A stretch of 15,134 bases of DNA. Source: Sphingomonadaceae bacterium. GTDB taxonomy: Bacteria; Pseudomonadota; Alphaproteobacteria; Sphingomonadales; Sphingomonadaceae. Position 1 is the first letter of the stretch; every line of letters begins with the position of its first letter. This document shows positions 13,216-15,134 of the stretch, piece by piece. The DNA lies in assembly GCA_023384025.1 (NCBI GenBank), contig JAHDXX010000052.1, forward strand, positions 453 through 15,586, in the 5' to 3' direction. The notes below the pieces were generated by a model. That model worked only from the letters and a program-made list of their open reading frames with translations, did not search any database and was not told the origin of the DNA. A program made the position numbers and the translations under genes.

Positions 13216-14709
13216 CTAACCGTCAAGACGATCTCGTTCCCGCAGCAGCCACTCGAAGATTTCTTCGGCATTCCAGCCGGGAAGGCTTCCCGATTGCGTC
13301 AAGTCTGCGATCGCGTGCTGCTTGGCGAGAGCCAGAGCCATTCCTCGCCCCTTGGTATATTGCAGCAGGCGTAGTGACGCTTCGCTCGCGTGGCCGCAAT
13401 GCTCCCAGAAATCGTCAGCTGCATTCGACCATGCACGGCTCGCCTCAAGCGCGTGCTGCAACTGCTGATCGGCGATTTCGTGGCGGCGATTAGGTTTCGC
13501 ATCTCCGACCAATGATCGGATGACGTCCGGCGACAGGCAATTGTCGCCCCCGCGGCCATCCCCTCGAAGTTTGCCAGCGTCGGTCAGGACAAGCTTGCAG
13601 TCCTGGCAGATGGTGATCTTGAGGTGCGACCCGAAGATGGGGCTCTCAGTCCTGTGGGCCGAGCGGTACGCCAAGGCGCGCTCGTCCACCTCCTCCCGAT
13701 AGTCACAGATCTCGTGAATGTGCCCGGTCCATTTTCCCTTACTCGAAATGCGCATGATCTCTTGCTTCGAACGCGAGCAGCAGGCGCAGCGCCAGTCGGT
13801 AGATGCCTTTCCCCAAGGCCCAGGCTTCTGCATGGCGCGGTCATGGTCAGCGAATTCCTGTGGTGTCGGAGCCCGAACTCGTCGTATGGGGCCGCGCTTA
13901 CTTGCCGACTTATGGCCGTCATTCGCACAAGACCTTGCACGCAGTGCCAGAGACAGTTGGGGCAGCCGGCCTCGGGCACCAAGCTGGTCTGTTGCCAGGT
14001 TTAGAAACATCCCGGCATCTCGGTCATCGGCTAAGCTGTATAGATCGATATATTGCTCGCGATCGTGCAAACCGCGCCTCAACCTCCCGACAATTTGCTC
14101 CACGAAAGCCAAACGCTGCCGGAAATCCGCGTCGGCCTTCAGCCAGATCTCTTTGCCCATCTCGAAATCGAGTGTGTGCGACTGGTTTGGCTGGGCGACG
14201 GCAAATCCTCCAATCTCACTCGGACTGAAGCTGAAGTCACGCTGGACGCCGTCGCCGAGTTCTTTTTTCATCGCCGCATCCGCAGCGTTGCAATCAAGGC
14301 ATACCAGGGTCTCGGCAAATCGCTCGACGAGGGGCAGAACTGAAACGCAAGCGCGCTTGCGTTGAGCGTAGAGGGTCTCCGGTACGTCTTGGCACACGGT
14401 TTCTCGCAGGAGGCGGGCGGCGAGGTCCCCAAGATGGTCATGATGGCGCTCAAGCTGGCACAGGATGACCCCGCTGTCGGTTTTTCTGGCGATCTCGGCC
14501 TTTTCCCTTCGGCAAGCCGGGCACCGCCACCCAAGCGAGGTCATCGCCCACGCTTCGTTCAGGTTCATGCGCTCTGCCTCGAAGCGCTGTTTCAGATATT
14601 TCGACAATGCACTCCAGCGGCCGTCGCGAGATCTCGCCAGCGGGTGATGCTGGACATCGTCGTCGTCCATCGTTGCGAAGTCAGGAACCTGAATGATGAT
14701 TTCACGCAT
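13216..14709 (-). CDS. Protein with two zinc / His-Me-finger-like modules, function unknown
   Basis: A 497-residue protein I cannot name. It contains two related cysteine/histidine modules. Module 1 has WRCPACRREKAEI (61-73), then RHHDH (88-92), then CLDCNAAD (137-144). Module 2 has WRCACCSRSKQEI (306-318), then GHIHE (329-333), then CQDCK (368-372). The order CxxC, HxDH, CxxCN is that of treble-clef His-Me-finger (HNH / endonuclease VII-like) nucleases. Module 1 keeps the likely catalytic His and Asn, while module 2 looks degenerate (HIHE, CxxCK). FSFSPSEI and PNQSHTLDFEMG (160-184) link the two. AAAGGG precedes the ATG at 14709. It probably shares a transcript with the sce7726-like gene downstream. 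An HNH-type nuclease is an inference; a purely structural zinc protein is the alternative. Confidence 0.72.
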   Translation of the reverse strand: MREIIIQVPDFATMDDDDVQHHPLARSRDGRWSALSKYLKQRFEAERMNLNEAWAMTSLGWRCPACRREKAEIARKTDSGVILCQLERHHDHLGDLAARLLRETVCQDVPETLYAQRKRACVSVLPLVERFAETLVCLDCNAADAAMKKELGDGVQRDFSFSPSEIGGFAVAQPNQSHTLDFEMGKEIWLKADADFRQRLAFVEQIVGRLRRGLHDREQYIDLYSLADDRDAGMFLNLATDQLGARGRLPQLSLALRARSCANDGHKSASKRGPIRRVRAPTPQEFADHDRAMQKPGPWGKASTDWRCACCSRSKQEIMRISSKGKWTGHIHEICDYREEVDERALAYRSAHRTESPIFGSHLKITICQDCKLVLTDAGKLRGDGRGGDNCLSPDVIRSLVGDAKPNRRHEIADQQLQHALEASRAWSNAADDFWEHCGHASEASLRLLQYTKGRGMALALAKQHAIADLTQSGSLPGWNAEEIFEWLLRERDRLDG

Positions 14710-14718
14710 GCCCTTTCG

Positions 14719-14742
14719 TGATCGGAATTTCCCTCCCGATCA
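14719..14742. promoter_or_regulatory. Inverted repeat just before the 497-aa gene
   Basis: TGATCGG (14719-14725) and CCGATCA (14736-14742) are exact reverse complements around a 10-base spacer. They lie directly upstream of the AAAGGG ribosome site of the minus-strand gene starting at 14709. There is no T-run, so it is not a terminator. It could be an operator or a leader hairpin. A second small palindrome, GAATGA-TG-TCATTC, lies at 14761-14774 over the end of the preceding gene. Confidence 0.35.
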
Positions 14743-14772
14743 ATGGATGGGTGCCCCTACGAATGATGTCAT

Positions 14773-15134
14773 TCACCGCAATTTCTTGAATGCCCACAGG
14801 TGTCCGTAGGTTTCAGTGAGTTCCGAGGCCTGCTGTGGTGAGAACCCAGCATCTATCAAATATGATCGCAACAGGTGGTCAGGAATTTCCTGTCGCCCTT
14901 CACGCACCATCCCATAGAAGCGCTGCCAGTCATAGAAGTGGAGCGAAGACGTATTTGCGAGCATCGTAAAGCGCTCGAGCAACCTCTTCGTGCGCTCGCT
15001 CATTTCAAATGACTTGCTCTGGCGCGCACCTATCCGAAGGCGATAGCGCGCGCCGAACTGTCGATTGTACCGCGTGAGGAGAGTGCCGGCCAAGGCACGT
15101 GCAGAGTAGATATAGACCGCCTTGGTAGGCGGGT
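14773..15134 (-). CDS. C-terminal part of an unrecognised protein, cut by the window edge
   Basis: The frame is open from the window end to the TGA at 14773-14775, giving about 119 visible C-terminal residues with no ATG inside the first part; a TTG at 15093 is the only nearby alternative start. The protein reads PPTKAVYIYSARALAGTLL near the edge and ends with QASELTETYGHLWAFKKLR. It is soluble, basic and mostly helical, with many aromatic residues (HFYDWQRFYG). I recognise no domain. It is upstream of, and on the same strand as, the 497-aa zinc protein with a 63-base gap, so it may belong to the same transcript. The gene probably begins to the right of the window. Confidence 0.6.
   Translation of the reverse strand, partial: PPTKAVYIYSARALAGTLLTRYNRQFGARYRLRIGARQSKSFEMSERTKRLLERFTMLANTSSLHFYDWQRFYGMVREGRQEIPDHLLRSYLIDAGFSPQQASELTETYGHLWAFKKLR

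Noticed and set aside
13146..13271. N-terminal extension of the sce7726-like protein up to 13271
   Set aside because: The extra 42 residues overlap the upstream 497-aa gene and do not look like the family, which begins near the MAKRPLRDNDVRQA region.

Overview
The window looks like chromosomal DNA of a GC-rich alphaproteobacterium, most likely a sphingomonad (Sphingomonadales). This rests on codon use, on the acetyl-CoA synthetase and biotin genes, and on the style of the accessory genes. The species cannot be named from this sequence alone.

Layout. (1) 1-4482 is ordinary core metabolism: acs on the minus strand, then divergently bioF-bioD-bioA, tightly overlapped on the plus strand. bioA breaks off at codon ~174. 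(2) 4483-5640 is a scar. The 3' part of an IS3-family (IS407-like) insertion sequence abuts bioA. Its transposase reading frame is fused in frame to the first ~45 codons of a hipA toxin gene, which still follows an intact hipB antitoxin gene with two palindromic operator-like boxes upstream. (3) 5670-9671 is a compact module: a small minus-strand regulator-like gene diverges from a large serine recombinase, which is followed with ATGA overlaps by two different ParB/RepB-like genes and no ParA. Its 3' end holds two perfect hairpins and a strong intrinsic terminator. (4) 9736-12592 is a plus-strand operon: a DUF6932-like nucleotidyltransferase-fold protein, an XRE-HTH/ImmA-IrrE metallopeptidase fusion, and a Beta-family protein. 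A perfect inverted repeat sits over its probable -10 box. (5) 12549-15134 is a minus-strand group: an unrecognised gene cut by the window edge, a 497-aa protein with two zinc/His-Me-finger-like modules, and a sce7726-type PD-(D/E)XK-like protein that converges on the Beta gene.

How it may work together. From about 5075 to the right edge the content is accessory: a toxin-antitoxin remnant, a recombinase with ParB-like partners, repressor-peptidase regulation, and two nuclease-like proteins. It reads as a mobile or defence island sitting beside a biotin operon damaged by an IS. The best candidates for something undescribed are the recombinase plus two-ParB module and the cluster made of DUF6932, XRE-ImmA, Beta protein, sce7726 and the double zinc-module protein. 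The island and defence roles are inferences from gene content and arrangement, not shown by the sequence.
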